Source of the DNA: Rheinheimera tangshanensis
GTDB lineage: Bacteria > Pseudomonadota > Gammaproteobacteria > Enterobacterales > Alteromonadaceae
DNA length: 64,000 nt
Direction: 5' to 3'
Assembly (NCBI RefSeq): GCF_014645135.1
Contig: NZ_BMLH01000001.1
Span: 1-64,000 of the forward strand
The notes beneath the pieces are model-generated. The model was not told the origin of the DNA and made no database searches. It saw nothing but the letters and a program-made list of their open reading frames with translations. The position numbers and the translations under genes are program-made. Below, piece after piece: positions 26,520-35,126 of the stretch. How positions within the stretch are numbered: the stretch's first letter is position 1; each line of letters begins with the position of its first letter.

Positions 26520-28541
26520 ATGACCCAAGCCTTACCTGTATTTAGTCAAATCGATCCTTCACAAATTAAAGCTCGTGTTGAACAGTTGATCGCTGCCTGT
26601 ACCGCAGATATTGAAGCTGTAGTGCAACAGCCGAATCCAAGTTGGCAGTCACTGATTGTAGCGCTGGAAGAAAACAGCGATAAATTAGCCAAGTTCTGGT
26701 CGCCTGTGTCGCATTTAAATTCTGTGAAAAATAGTCCTGAATTACGTGAAGCTTATGAAAGCTGTCTGCCGCTGTTGTCTGACTTCAGCACTTATGTTGG
26801 TCAGCATGAAGGTTTATATCAGGCCTATTTAAAGCTATCGCAAAGTGCTGAATACGGCACATTAAGCGTAGCGCAGCAAAAAGTGATTCAAAACGCTTTG
26901 CGCGATTTTAAGCTATCCGGTATTGGTTTATCTGATGAGAAAAAACAGCGCTACGGCGAAATTCAGAGTCGTTCGTCCGACTTAGCTTCCAGTTTTTCTA
27001 ACAATACACTAGATGCCACTCAAGCCTGGTTTAAGCATATTGAAGATGAACGTTTGTTAGCAGGTTTGCCTGAAGATGCCAAATTGGCTGCGGCCGAAGC
27101 GGCGGCGCAAAAAGAGCTCTCCGGTTGGGTCTTTACCCTGGAATTCCCAAGCTACATCGCCATTATGACCTATGCCGACAATCGCGATTTACGCGCCGAG
27201 TTATATCAGGCTTACTGCACTCGCGCATCGGATCAAGGCCCAACGGCAGGTCAGTTTGATAACAGTGCCATTATTGAAGAAACCCTGGCTTTGCGGCATG
27301 AACTGGCGCAGTTGTTGGATTTTGATAATGCGGCAGAAGAATCACTGGCGACCAAAATGGCTGAAAGCCCGGCGCAAGTTCTGGAGTTTTTAGCAGACTT
27401 AGCTCGTCGTGCTAAGCCGCAGGCTTTGCAGGATCTCTCTGAACTCAAAGCTTTTGTTAAAGCACAATTTGGCGTCGATGAGTTAAGTTCATGGGATGCG
27501 ACTTATTACTCAGAGAAGTTAAAACAGGCGAAATACTCCATTTCTGACGAAGCTTTGCGGCCTTATTTTCCGGAAACCAAAGTAGTGCCAGGGTTATTCA
27601 GCGTCTTGAATAAACTATTTGGTATCAGCGTGCAAAAACGTGAGGGTGTTGATGTCTGGCATCCGGATGTCAGTTTCTACGATATTTTTGATACTAAAGG
27701 CGAGCTGCGTGGCAGTTTTTATCTGGATTTATATGCTCGCGCGAAAAAACGCGGTGGCGCCTGGATGGACGATTGCCAGGGCCGACGCTGGAAAGCTGAT
27801 GGTAGCCTGCAACATCCGGTGGCCTATTTAACCTGTAATTTTAATAAACCTGTGGGCGGTAAACCTGCGTTATTTACCCATGACGAAGTCGTGACTTTGT
27901 TCCATGAGTTTGGTCACGGTTTACACCATATGCTGACCCAAGTAGATGCATCTGCAGTGGCTGGTATCAGCGGTGTGGCATGGGATGCGGTTGAACTACC
28001 GAGTCAGTTTTTAGAGAACTGGTGCTGGCAGCCAGAAGCTTTGGCATTAATTTCGGGCCATTATCAGACGGGTGAAGCTTTACCACAGGATATGCTGGAT
28101 AAAATGCTGGCGGCGAAAAACTTCCAGTCAGCGTTATTTTTGGTCCGTCAGTTGGAATTTGCGCTGTTCGATTTCCGTCTACACGCCGAATACAACCCGG
28201 CTTTGGGTGGGCGAGTGCAGCAAATTCTGGATGAGGTGCGTCAGCAGGTGTCTGTGATCATCCCGCCACGTTTTAACCGCTTCCAGCATGGTTTTAGCCA
28301 TATTTTTGCCGGTGGTTATGCTGCTGGGTATTACAGCTACTTATGGGCGGAAGTTCTGTCTGCCGATGCCTTTGGCCGCTTTGAAGAAGAAGGTATTTTT
28401 AATGCCGCTGTGGGGCAGGACTTCCTGCACTGCATTTTAGAAAAAGGCGGCAGTGCCGAACCTATGGAACTGTTTAAAGCCTTCCGTGGCCGTGAGCCGT
28501 CGAATGCGGCTTTATTACGTCATATGGGGATAGCGGCCTAA
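26520..28541 (+). CDS. prlC: Oligopeptidase A
   Basis: Zinc metallopeptidase of family M3 (673 residues, close to the 680 of E. coli PrlC) that degrades short peptides, including cleaved signal peptides, in the cytoplasm. The active site HEFGH is at residues 462-466 (LFHEFGHGLHHML), and the third ligand is the Glu in WDAVELPSQFLENW. The helical N-terminal half is typical, and there is no signal peptide. The gene is monocistronic and followed by a small membrane-protein gene. Confidence 0.95.
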   Translation: MTQALPVFSQIDPSQIKARVEQLIAACTADIEAVVQQPNPSWQSLIVALEENSDKLAKFWSPVSHLNSVKNSPELREAYESCLPLLSDFSTYVGQHEGLYQAYLKLSQSAEYGTLSVAQQKVIQNALRDFKLSGIGLSDEKKQRYGEIQSRSSDLASSFSNNTLDATQAWFKHIEDERLLAGLPEDAKLAAAEAAAQKELSGWVFTLEFPSYIAIMTYADNRDLRAELYQAYCTRASDQGPTAGQFDNSAIIEETLALRHELAQLLDFDNAAEESLATKMAESPAQVLEFLADLARRAKPQALQDLSELKAFVKAQFGVDELSSWDATYYSEKLKQAKYSISDEALRPYFPETKVVPGLFSVLNKLFGISVQKREGVDVWHPDVSFYDIFDTKGELRGSFYLDLYARAKKRGGAWMDDCQGRRWKADGSLQHPVAYLTCNFNKPVGGKPALFTHDEVVTLFHEFGHGLHHMLTQVDASAVAGISGVAWDAVELPSQFLENWCWQPEALALISGHYQTGEALPQDMLDKMLAAKNFQSALFLVRQLEFALFDFRLHAEYNPALGGRVQQILDEVRQQVSVIIPPRFNRFQHGFSHIFAGGYAAGYYSYLWAEVLSADAFGRFEEEGIFNAAVGQDFLHCILEKGGSAEPMELFKAFRGREPSNAALLRHMGIAA

Positions 28542-28621
28542 TTGTTTTATCTGCTTTAGCTTTTGTTGCTGATTTAGGAAGCTAATCTATAGTTAGCCTA
28601 AGGACAACAGAGGCTAAGGCT

Positions 28622-28843
28622 ATGAAGATTAAACAATTTATCGAAACTATTACTCAAAATCCCTGGCTCAATATGCTGATTTTTGTCGCTATGCTGATCT
28701 CAGCTGGTCATGAAGTCTGGCAAAGTATCCATCAATTTGAATTGGGTGCTCATCACGGTGTGTTTTTATATGCACTGTTGCAGTGCCTGAAAACTTTACC
28801 AGATTTGTTTGAGCCTTTAGAGTCACTCAAAGGCACGGAATAA
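28622..28843 (+). CDS. Small membrane protein of unknown function
   Basis: 73-residue protein with one clear hydrophobic helix (about 15-33, MLIFVAMLISAGHEVW) and a second weaker amphipathic segment (FLYALLQCLKTLP). The ATG follows AGGCT with acceptable spacing. It sits between prlC and the glycosylase gene in the same orientation. I recognise no family. Confidence 0.65.
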   Translation: MKIKQFIETITQNPWLNMLIFVAMLISAGHEVWQSIHQFELGAHHGVFLYALLQCLKTLPDLFEPLESLKGTE

Positions 28844-28896
28844 GCAGTGTTGTGTGCTCAGCAGCGTAGTATTAAGTAAAAAAGGTGATAACACGA

Positions 28897-29598
28897 ATGG
28901 CATATCCAGAGAATTTTTCCATTATTTATCAACGAGCTGCTGAGCGTAAAGGCGGCAAAGCAGCCTTACAATCTTTGTTAACTAAACCTCGCACTGCGGC
29001 GCAATTGCAGCAACTGACCGATGCTGAATGTTTAAGTGAGTTCAGTAAAAAAATCTTTCAGTCTGGTTTTGTCTGGTCTGTGGTGGAGAAAAAATGGCCA
29101 GGTTTTGAAGAGGTTTTTTTTGGTTTTGAACCGGAAAAAATGCTGCTGATGAGTGATGAAATGCTGGCAGCCAAAGCGACAGATCCTCGTATTATTCGCA
29201 ACGCAACTAAAGTCTTTTCTATACGTGACAACGCATTAATGATCCAGCAAGTAGCTGATAAATATGGTAGTTTTGGAGCCTTTTTAGCGCAGTGGCCCGG
29301 TGAGGATATTATTGGCTTGTGGGGTTATCTGAAGAAACATGGTTCTCGCCTTGGAGGCAATACAGGAGCTTATGCTCTGCGTATGCTGGGTAAAGATACC
29401 TTTATTATCAGTCAGGATGTGGAAGCTTACCTGCGTAGTTTTGGTGTAGTCGAGGGTGGCTTAAGCAGCCAAAGAAATCAGAAAGCCATTCAGCAACAGT
29501 TTAATCAGTGGCAACAGGAATCGGGTTTAAGTCTGCAGGAAATCAGTAAAGTAGTCGCCTTCAGCTGCGGTGATAATTATGTGGGTATGAAAACCTGA
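28897..29598 (+). CDS. DNA-3-methyladenine glycosylase I-like protein
   Basis: Predicted base-excision repair glycosylase of the Tag-like family, 233 residues. The segments FQSGFVWSVVEKKWPGFEEVFFGF and AYALRMLGKDTFIISQDVEAYL fit the helical HhH-superfamily fold. In such proteins the first helps form the methyladenine pocket. ATG 28897 is chosen over the upstream GTG 28885 because AAGGTG precedes it at normal spacing. It may be cotranscribed with the small gene upstream, and a REP-like palindrome ends the transcript. The canonical Tag zinc ligands are not obvious, so it may be a divergent subfamily. Confidence 0.78.
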   Translation: MAYPENFSIIYQRAAERKGGKAALQSLLTKPRTAAQLQQLTDAECLSEFSKKIFQSGFVWSVVEKKWPGFEEVFFGFEPEKMLLMSDEMLAAKATDPRIIRNATKVFSIRDNALMIQQVADKYGSFGAFLAQWPGEDIIGLWGYLKKHGSRLGGNTGAYALRMLGKDTFIISQDVEAYLRSFGVVEGGLSSQRNQKAIQQQFNQWQQESGLSLQEISKVVAFSCGDNYVGMKT

Positions 29599-29600
29599 AA

Positions 29601-29649
29601 GGATCAGATCGCATTGAAGTAGTTAACAATGTGATCTGACCCCTTTTTT
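29601..29649 (+). terminator. REP-like palindrome acting as terminator
   Basis: GGATCAGATCGCATTG at 29601-29616 pairs with CAATGTGATCTGACCC near 29627-29643, with one mismatch and one G-U pair, and is followed by CTTTTTT. The sequence core matches the palindrome at 4417-4460 (GGGTCAGAnCACATT), so both probably derive from one dispersed family. Confidence 0.75.
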
Positions 29650-29713
29650 AAACTGAGCAAGGGCGGTTACACTAGCCCGAGTTTTCCCTGATGTGAAAAG
29701 TTAAAGTGACACT

Positions 29714-30469
29714 ATGTCCAGCACTTGTTATTTGACCCAGCCTGATTTCCCCCCTGAACTGGCAGAACGCCTGCAACAACAATATGGTCTGCACGCTACA
29801 GAATCGCCCCAAGGCTGGTATTTATGCTGGACAGGTGAAGCCTTAGTATTGCGTAACACAGAGTTAAATAAACAAGGCGATATACTGGTCGACTTCGCCA
29901 GTGGTGCTGCTACGCACAGACGTAAATATGGTGGTGGCAAAAGCGAAGCCATAGCTAAAGCTGTGGGCTTAACCAAAAAACCGGGTTTAACTGTGGTAGA
30001 TGCAACTGCCGGTTTAGGCCGTGATGCTTTAGTGCTGGCAAGCCTTGGAGCTAAAGTGACTTTAGTTGAACGTCAGCCAGCAGTTGCGGCGTTACTTGCT
30101 GATGGTTTACGCCGCGCAGCTCTTGACCCAGAATTAGCACATTGGCTGCCTGAACGTATGCAACTGGTATTTGCTCCGTCGCAACAGGCGTTAACTCAAT
30201 TGCCAAGTCCGGATGTGGTGTATTTAGACCCAATGTTTCCGGCTCGCGAGAAGTCGGCTTTGGTGAAAAAAGAGATGCAGGCTTTTCATCAGGTAGTAGG
30301 TACTGATGACGATGCCGATGCGTTATTTCCGCTGGCCTGGCAACTGGCCAGCAAAAGAGTGGTAGTAAAGCGACCTGGTTATGCAGAGTTTTTAGCAGGG
30401 CAAAAGCCCAGTATGCAAATTGAAGGGAAAAACAACAGATTTGATGTCTATGTCAAAGCAGCTCTCTAA
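29714..30469 (+). CDS. rsmJ: 16S rRNA (guanine-1516-N2)-methyltransferase
   Basis: SAM-dependent rRNA methyltransferase of 251 residues (YhiQ/RsmJ) that modifies G1516 of 16S rRNA. The SAM motif is [19 protein letters not shown] at about residues 94-112. The catalytic region is [20 protein letters not shown], with DPMFP as the family signature. The upstream HRRKYGGGK loop is also typical. The length matches E. coli RsmJ (250). It lies downstream of prlC with two genes between them. Confidence 0.95.
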   Translation: MSSTCYLTQPDFPPELAERLQQQYGLHATESPQGWYLCWTGEALVLRNTELNKQGDILVDFASGAATHRRKYGGGKSEAIAKAVGLTKKPGLTVVDATAGLGRDALVLASLGAKVTLVERQPAVAALLADGLRRAALDPELAHWLPERMQLVFAPSQQALTQLPSPDVVYLDPMFPAREKSALVKKEMQAFHQVVGTDDDADALFPLAWQLASKRVVVKRPGYAEFLAGQKPSMQIEGKNNRFDVYVKAAL

Positions 30470-30503
30470 TAACTGAATTAGCTGGATTAAAAGGGATAAA
30501 TTT

Positions 30504-30977
30504 ATGATCAAAATTGGCGATACCTTACCCGAAGTCACCTTTGCACGTTTAACCGACAATGGTCCTGTCAACCTGACCACAGCCGAAGTTTTTAAAGGCG
30601 AAAAAGTGGTGTTATTTGCGGTGCCAGGCGCTTTTACGCCAACCTGTAGTGCAGCTCATTTACCTGGTTTTATTGAACATGCGCAGCAGTTTTTTGATAA
30701 AGGCGTGGATCGTATTATCTGCACTTCAGTCAATGACGCTTATGTGATGGACGCCTGGGGCAAAGCTCATAACGCCACTGACATCGTGTTTTTAGCAGAC
30801 GGTGCTGGCAAGTTCGCCAAAGCTATAGGGTTAGATATCGACTCAGGTGATTTTGGTGGGGTACGTTCTAAGCGCTACGCTATGGTGGTTGATGACTGCG
30901 TGGTGACAGCGCTGAATGTCGATGAACCTAAACAGTTCGAAGTCAGTAAAGCTGAAGTGATTTTAGAGCTGGTGTAA
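30504..30977 (+). CDS. Prx5-type peroxiredoxin
   Basis: Thiol peroxidase of the Prx5/AhpC-TSA superfamily, 157 residues, reducing peroxides in the cytoplasm. The peroxidatic Cys is C48 in PGAFTPTCSAAHLPGF, the exact Prx5 signature, with Thr and a later Arg (GVRSKRYA) completing the site. No fused glutaredoxin is present, so it probably relies on a separate glutaredoxin or glutathione; glutathione reductase is encoded nearby. The ATG lies 34 bp after rsmJ. It is convergent with the AcuI-like gene. Confidence 0.92.
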   Translation: MIKIGDTLPEVTFARLTDNGPVNLTTAEVFKGEKVVLFAVPGAFTPTCSAAHLPGFIEHAQQFFDKGVDRIICTSVNDAYVMDAWGKAHNATDIVFLADGAGKFAKAIGLDIDSGDFGGVRSKRYAMVVDDCVVTALNVDEPKQFEVSKAEVILELV

Positions 30978-31018
30978 ACCAGCTCTGTGCTGCGACACGG
31001 GTTAGTGTTGTGAGTCAC

Positions 31019-31996
31019 TTAGATTTTCACAATAACTCTGCCCCTGACAGTGCCTTGTAACAACTGGGCTGCAGTAGTAATCACCTGATCCAGGCTAATC
31101 ACTTGTGCAATCTGGTTTATATTATCAGGCAGCAGCAACTCGCTCAGGCGTTGCCAGGCTTCCATCCGATCAGCCAATGGACGCATCACACTATCAATAC
31201 CGTACAAGGTGACTCCGCGTAAAATAAAAGGCGCTACCGAGACCGGAAAATCCATGCCCTGCGCTAAACCACAAGCTGTGACCGCGCCACCATAGCGGGT
31301 GCTGGCGCAGGCATTGGCCAGAGTATGGCTGCCAACACAATCCACCACACCGGCCCAGCGTTCTTTTTGCAACGGTTTCCCTGCAACACTTAACTGCTCG
31401 CGAGGGAGTATTTCTGCAGCGCCGAGCTGGGTCAGGTAATGACTTTCATCAGGTCTGCCTGTGCTTGCCACCACTTTATAGCCGAGTTTGTTAAGTAAAA
31501 GCACGGCATAACTGCCCACGCCACCATTGGCGCCAGTGACTAAAATCTCGCCATGTGCTGTAGTGATACCGTGTTTTTGTAATGCCAGAATACAAAGCAT
31601 CGCCGTATAACCAGCAGTACCTATTGCCATGGCCTGTTCAGCTGTAAAAGCTTCAGGTAGCGGCAGTAGCCAGTCACTGTTGAGGCGGGCTTTTTCAGCC
31701 AGGCCACCCCAATGGCTTTCACCTACACCAAAACCATTCAGCAGTACTTTGTCGCCGCTTTGAAAGCGGGCTGAATCGGAATGCAGCACTTCAGCCACCA
31801 GATCTATACCTGGCACCATAGGAAAGCTGCGTACCACGGGCGATTGGCCGGTAATAGCCAACGCATCTTTGTAGTTCAGTGTGCTCGCCAGCACTTTGAC
31901 CGTCACATCACCGGCCGGTAATTGTTGTTCGTCCAGTGCGGTCAACTCAGCGCGATAGCCCTGTTCATCTTTGCGGATCAAAATGCCATTAAACAT
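31019..31996 (-). CDS. acuI: Acrylyl-CoA reductase-like MDR oxidoreductase (AcuI/YhdH)
   Basis: NADPH-dependent medium-chain reductase of 325 residues, most like YhdH/AcuI, which converts acryloyl-CoA to propionyl-CoA. The motifs STLNYKDALAITGQSPVVRSFPMVPGID and ILVTGANGGVGSYAVLLL (nucleotide binding) are characteristic. CGLAQGMDFPVSVAPFILRGVTLYGID matches the family C-terminal part. Zinc ligands are absent, as in the family. It is followed upstream by a second MDR gene on the same strand, 36 bp apart, so the two may form an operon. Confidence 0.88.
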   Translation of the reverse strand: MFNGILIRKDEQGYRAELTALDEQQLPAGDVTVKVLASTLNYKDALAITGQSPVVRSFPMVPGIDLVAEVLHSDSARFQSGDKVLLNGFGVGESHWGGLAEKARLNSDWLLPLPEAFTAEQAMAIGTAGYTAMLCILALQKHGITTAHGEILVTGANGGVGSYAVLLLNKLGYKVVASTGRPDESHYLTQLGAAEILPREQLSVAGKPLQKERWAGVVDCVGSHTLANACASTRYGGAVTACGLAQGMDFPVSVAPFILRGVTLYGIDSVMRPLADRMEAWQRLSELLLPDNINQIAQVISLDQVITTAAQLLQGTVRGRVIVKI

Positions 31997-32032
31997 GCTG
32001 CCTCCAATTCAGTAATACGGATTATTTCAAAC

Positions 32033-33052
32033 TTATACTATTTTAATCACCACTTTGCCTTTGGCGCGGCCTTGCGCCAGATAGTTCAACGCATCTTTTG
32101 CTTGCTCAAACGGAAAGACTTTGTCGATCACAGGTTTAATCTTTTCCGCTTCTAGCAGTGTGCTGATATCGCTGAGCTGATTGCCATCAGGGCGGACAAA
32201 CAAAAATGAATAGCTGACCTGACGTTTTTTCGCTTGAGCTATGATTTTACGGCTCATCAAACCAAAAACAAATTTCAGCACAAAGTTCAGCTTGCGGGCA
32301 TGTGCAAAGGCCTTATCCATCGGGCCGACTAAGGAAACAATTTTGCTGCCGGGCTTAAGAATGCCGATTGATTTCTCAATCGCATCGCCTTTGATAGTAC
32401 CAAGGGCTATATCGTAACCCAGTAGCACTTTGTCGAATTCTTGTTTGGTGTAGTCAATCACCTGGTCGGCGCCGAGGCTTTTGACTAATGCCAGGTTTTT
32501 GCTGCTGGTGGTAGTGGCTACTTTCGCGCCAAAGTACTTGGCCAGTTGGATTGCAAAAGTGCCGATACCACCAGAACCTGCAGGAATAAATACTTTTTGC
32601 CCCGGCTGAATTCTGGCCCGCTCTTTTAAAGCTTGCCATGAAGTAAGCCCTACCATAGGAATAGATGCGGCTTGCACAAAATCCAGATTGGCAGGTTTTA
32701 GCGCTGCCGTACTTTCAGCGACCACAGCATATTCGGCCACAGCACCAGTGCCAGTATCAAAAATGCTGGCGAAAACGGCATCACCTACTTTGAAACGGCT
32801 GACCTGACTGCCTACTGCTGTCACCACACCAGCCAGATCGCTACCGATAGTGGCGGGCAACTGAAAATGCAATACAGGCTTAAACATGCCGGTCAGGATC
32901 ATGTTATCAATAGGGTTCAGGGCTGCAGCATGCACCTGTACCAGAATTTCGTTGGCTTTTAATGCAGCAGGGCGGGCCGTCGTGGCCAGTCCGACATCGG
33001 GTGACTTGCCATAACGCTTAAAGGTAAAAGCTTGCATGCTTTGATTCGTCAT
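32033..33052 (-). CDS. NAD(P)-dependent quinone-oxidoreductase-like MDR protein
   Basis: Zinc-independent medium-chain alcohol dehydrogenase/quinone oxidoreductase of 339 residues. The N-terminal GroES-like domain contains AALNPIDNMILTGMF and IGSDLAGVVTAVG. The Rossmann motif is VFIPAGSGGIGTFAIQLAKYFGAKV. The substrate is probably a quinone or alpha,beta-unsaturated carbonyl compound. It is on the same strand as the AcuI-like gene and downstream of the SDR/membrane-protein pair, so all four could respond together to the divergent TetR regulator; this is inference. Confidence 0.85.
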   Translation of the reverse strand: MTNQSMQAFTFKRYGKSPDVGLATTARPAALKANEILVQVHAAALNPIDNMILTGMFKPVLHFQLPATIGSDLAGVVTAVGSQVSRFKVGDAVFASIFDTGTGAVAEYAVVAESTAALKPANLDFVQAASIPMVGLTSWQALKERARIQPGQKVFIPAGSGGIGTFAIQLAKYFGAKVATTTSSKNLALVKSLGADQVIDYTKQEFDKVLLGYDIALGTIKGDAIEKSIGILKPGSKIVSLVGPMDKAFAHARKLNFVLKFVFGLMSRKIIAQAKKRQVSYSFLFVRPDGNQLSDISTLLEAEKIKPVIDKVFPFEQAKDALNYLAQGRAKGKVVIKIV

Positions 33053-33117
33053 TTATTTATACTCCACAGCTATAGATTAAGCGGGTATGGGTTGAGCTGG
33101 TCATTTATGGTTTCGCC

Positions 33118-33489
33118 CTATGATTTAGCTTTGTTACTTAGTAAAAACGCGACAGCTAAAACAGCTTCAAGTACTACAGCGACCAGAATGTGAGCTGTGG
33201 CTGAGCCAGACTGCCATTCTAAAATTCCGAGTGTCGCCAATATTAAACAGGTCAGACTCACCCCTTTAGCCAAAGCAACGCGCGCTTTTGATGCTTCGGC
33301 ATTTCTGGCTAACAGCAGCATCAGAGCTATGCCGGCGTACAAGGCAGCAGCACGGCGACTGACTAAACCAGCGCCATCTGAATACTGCACTCCCCATTGC
33401 GTTAACATTAGCTCAGGAGCGAACATCCATACCGCACTTAAGCCAAATAACAGCACTGAGCTTAGTAGTGCTAAGTACCGGAATGTCAT
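33118..33489 (-). CDS. Four-helix membrane protein of unknown function
   Basis: 123-residue integral membrane protein with about four hydrophobic helices (roughly 5-25, 46-62, 72-90 and 98-117). Its start codon overlaps the stop of the SDR gene (ATGA), so it is translationally coupled to it. The N terminus MTFRYLALLSSVLLFGLSAVWMFAP resembles small DUF4345-type proteins that often accompany oxidoreductases; that resemblance is weak. Function unknown. Confidence 0.68.
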   Translation of the reverse strand: MTFRYLALLSSVLLFGLSAVWMFAPELMLTQWGVQYSDGAGLVSRRAAALYAGIALMLLLARNAEASKARVALAKGVSLTCLILATLGILEWQSGSATAHILVAVVLEAVLAVAFLLSNKAKS

Positions 33490-34322
33490 ACGTCGTCTTC
33501 GCCTGTATCCAACTGCAGATTTTTACGCAGGCCTTTATCCAATACTGAGGTTGGTGCAAACCGGCGCATAAACCTGAGCTGACCTGCGGCTTTGCCTGCG
33601 GTATAGCGCCTTTTTGGAGTCGCTGCCTGAGCTGCTGTCACCACCACCTCTGCCACTACATCCGGGCTATCACCGCCTTCCATCGCTTGAGCCACCACTT
33701 TAGCCAGCTTAACGCGGATCTGGTCATACTCTGGCAGCTTGGCATCAGGCTCGACGTTATTGGCGTCAAACTGAGTTTTGGTGAAGGCGGGTTCAATCAC
33801 TGAAACCCGAATGCCGCGAGTGCGTAATTCATGATCCAGAGCTTCTGAATAGCCTTCAACCGCGTGCTTGCTGGCTGCGTAAAGTGCCACGTAAGGCATT
33901 GGTACCAGACCAATGATCGAACCTATGTTAATAATACGGCCGCTGCCCTGGCGACGCATATGAGGCACCACGGCGCGGGTCATGCGGACTATGCCGAAAA
34001 AATTGGTATCAAAAATACTTTGGGCTTGTTGCAGCGAGCTTTCTTCTGCTCCTGCCGGTGCCACGCCAAAACCTGCGTTATTCACCAGCAGATCGATGCG
34101 ACCTTCCCGTTGTATCAATTCAGCAACAGCTGCTTCAACAGAAGCATCATCTGTGACATCAAGCGCCAGCATAGGGAAAAGCCCTTCGCCAGCCTTGCCA
34201 CCCCGTCGGCTGGTGCCATACACAGTGTAGCCTGCTGCCAGCAATTTTTTGGCTGAGGCTTCGCCTATCCCTGAGGATGCGCCAGTGACCAGCGCTACAG
34301 CTTTAGTTTTCATAAGGTACAT
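33486..34322 (-). CDS. Short-chain dehydrogenase/reductase
   Basis: Classical SDR of about 275-278 residues. The coenzyme motif is VTGASSGIGEASAKKL (TGxxxGIG), NNAG is in LLVNNAGFGVAP, and the catalytic YxxxK is in YAASKHAVEGYSEAL with the upstream Ser (NIGSIIGL). Starts at 34322 or ATG 34313 (MKTKAVALVTG) are both possible. It acts on an unknown alcohol, aldehyde or ketone. It is the first gene of a minus-strand operon with the membrane protein and is divergent from the TetR gene across a palindromic operator, so repression by that regulator is likely. Confidence 0.9.
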   Translation of the reverse strand: MYLMKTKAVALVTGASSGIGEASAKKLLAAGYTVYGTSRRGGKAGEGLFPMLALDVTDDASVEAAVAELIQREGRIDLLVNNAGFGVAPAGAEESSLQQAQSIFDTNFFGIVRMTRAVVPHMRRQGSGRIINIGSIIGLVPMPYVALYAASKHAVEGYSEALDHELRTRGIRVSVIEPAFTKTQFDANNVEPDAKLPEYDQIRVKLAKVVAQAMEGGDSPDVVAEVVVTAAQAATPKRRYTAGKAAGQLRFMRRFAPTSVLDKGLRKNLQLDTGEDDV

Positions 34323-34443
34323 TCCTTCAATAAGTGATTTATGGCCCGGGGTTATGGGGCTGCAATAAAGTCGTGTCTGCCCGCCTTAAGTTTTCAGGCT
34401 GAGAGATACGAATGCTTTTAATGATGATGACCATAATCTAAAA

Positions 34444-34482
34444 TGTCAAACACTTTGATTATGATCGTAATCAAAGTATACT
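34444..34482. promoter_or_regulatory. Divergent promoters overlapping a palindromic TetR operator
   Basis: ACTTTGATTA at 34452-34461 and its complement at 34468-34477 form a 10-bp-arm palindrome around TGATCG. Read toward the TetR gene, TTGATT (34455-34460), a 16-bp spacer and TATACT (34477-34482) make a strong sigma-70 promoter exactly inside the palindrome. On the minus strand a perfect -35 TTGACA (34449-34444) sits beside it, with a weaker CATCAT -10 17 bp further on, toward the SDR gene. Binding would block both directions. Confidence 0.75.
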
Positions 34483-34513
34483 GAGGTCATTCTTTTTAAG
34501 AGGTGTAACAGCG

Positions 34514-35083
34514 ATGAAGGTAACAAAGGCGCAAGTACGGGAAAACCGTGAGCGTATTGTGGAGACGGCCTCGATGTTGTTTCGCGAACGCGGTTATGAC
34601 GGTATCGGAGTAGCGGAGTTAATGGCTGCGGCTGGTTTTACCCACGGTGGCTTTTACAAGCACTTTGGCTCTAAGGCTGACTTGATGGCAGAAGCGGCAG
34701 CCTGCAGTTTTGCCAAGTCGGCCGAACAAAGCGCTGAAGTTGATATTGCCGATTTTATACAGCAATACTTGTCCCGTGAGCATAGAGACGCGCCAGCTCA
34801 GGGCTGCACTATGGCTGCATTATGCGCAGATGCAGGACGTCAGTCAGAATTGATCAAACAGACATTTGCAGTTGGAATCGAAAATCAGCTGGCGACTTTG
34901 GCAGATAAAGATACTGACTTGAGCGAAACTGAACAGCGCGAGAGTCGGGCGAAAAGAATTGCTGCTTTTGCACAGGTTGTCGGTGCATTGGTATTGTCAC
35001 GGGCCTGCCCGGATGACTCAGCTTTAGCGGATGAAATTCTGGAAGTTTGCCGGGCTAAAATGCTTGGGGAGCGGGACAGCTAA
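34514..35083 (+). CDS. TetR-family transcriptional regulator
   Basis: Repressor of 189 residues with an N-terminal helix-turn-helix (about 10-55): IVETASMLFRERGYDGIGVAELMAAAGFTHGGFYKHFGSK. FTHGGFYKHFGSK is the usual TetR recognition helix region. The C-terminal ligand domain contains CTMAALCADAGRQ, a segment common in regulators of short-chain dehydrogenase genes. It probably senses a small electrophile or aldehyde and represses itself and the divergent SDR operon through the palindrome at 34452-34477. The regulator assignment is firm; the ligand is unknown. Confidence 0.9.
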   Translation: MKVTKAQVRENRERIVETASMLFRERGYDGIGVAELMAAAGFTHGGFYKHFGSKADLMAEAAACSFAKSAEQSAEVDIADFIQQYLSREHRDAPAQGCTMAALCADAGRQSELIKQTFAVGIENQLATLADKDTDLSETEQRESRAKRIAAFAQVVGALVLSRACPDDSALADEILEVCRAKMLGERDS

Positions 35084-35126
35084 AGTAACTTTCTGGCCCA
35101 TAAATCAGGCTGATTGCAACAATAGT

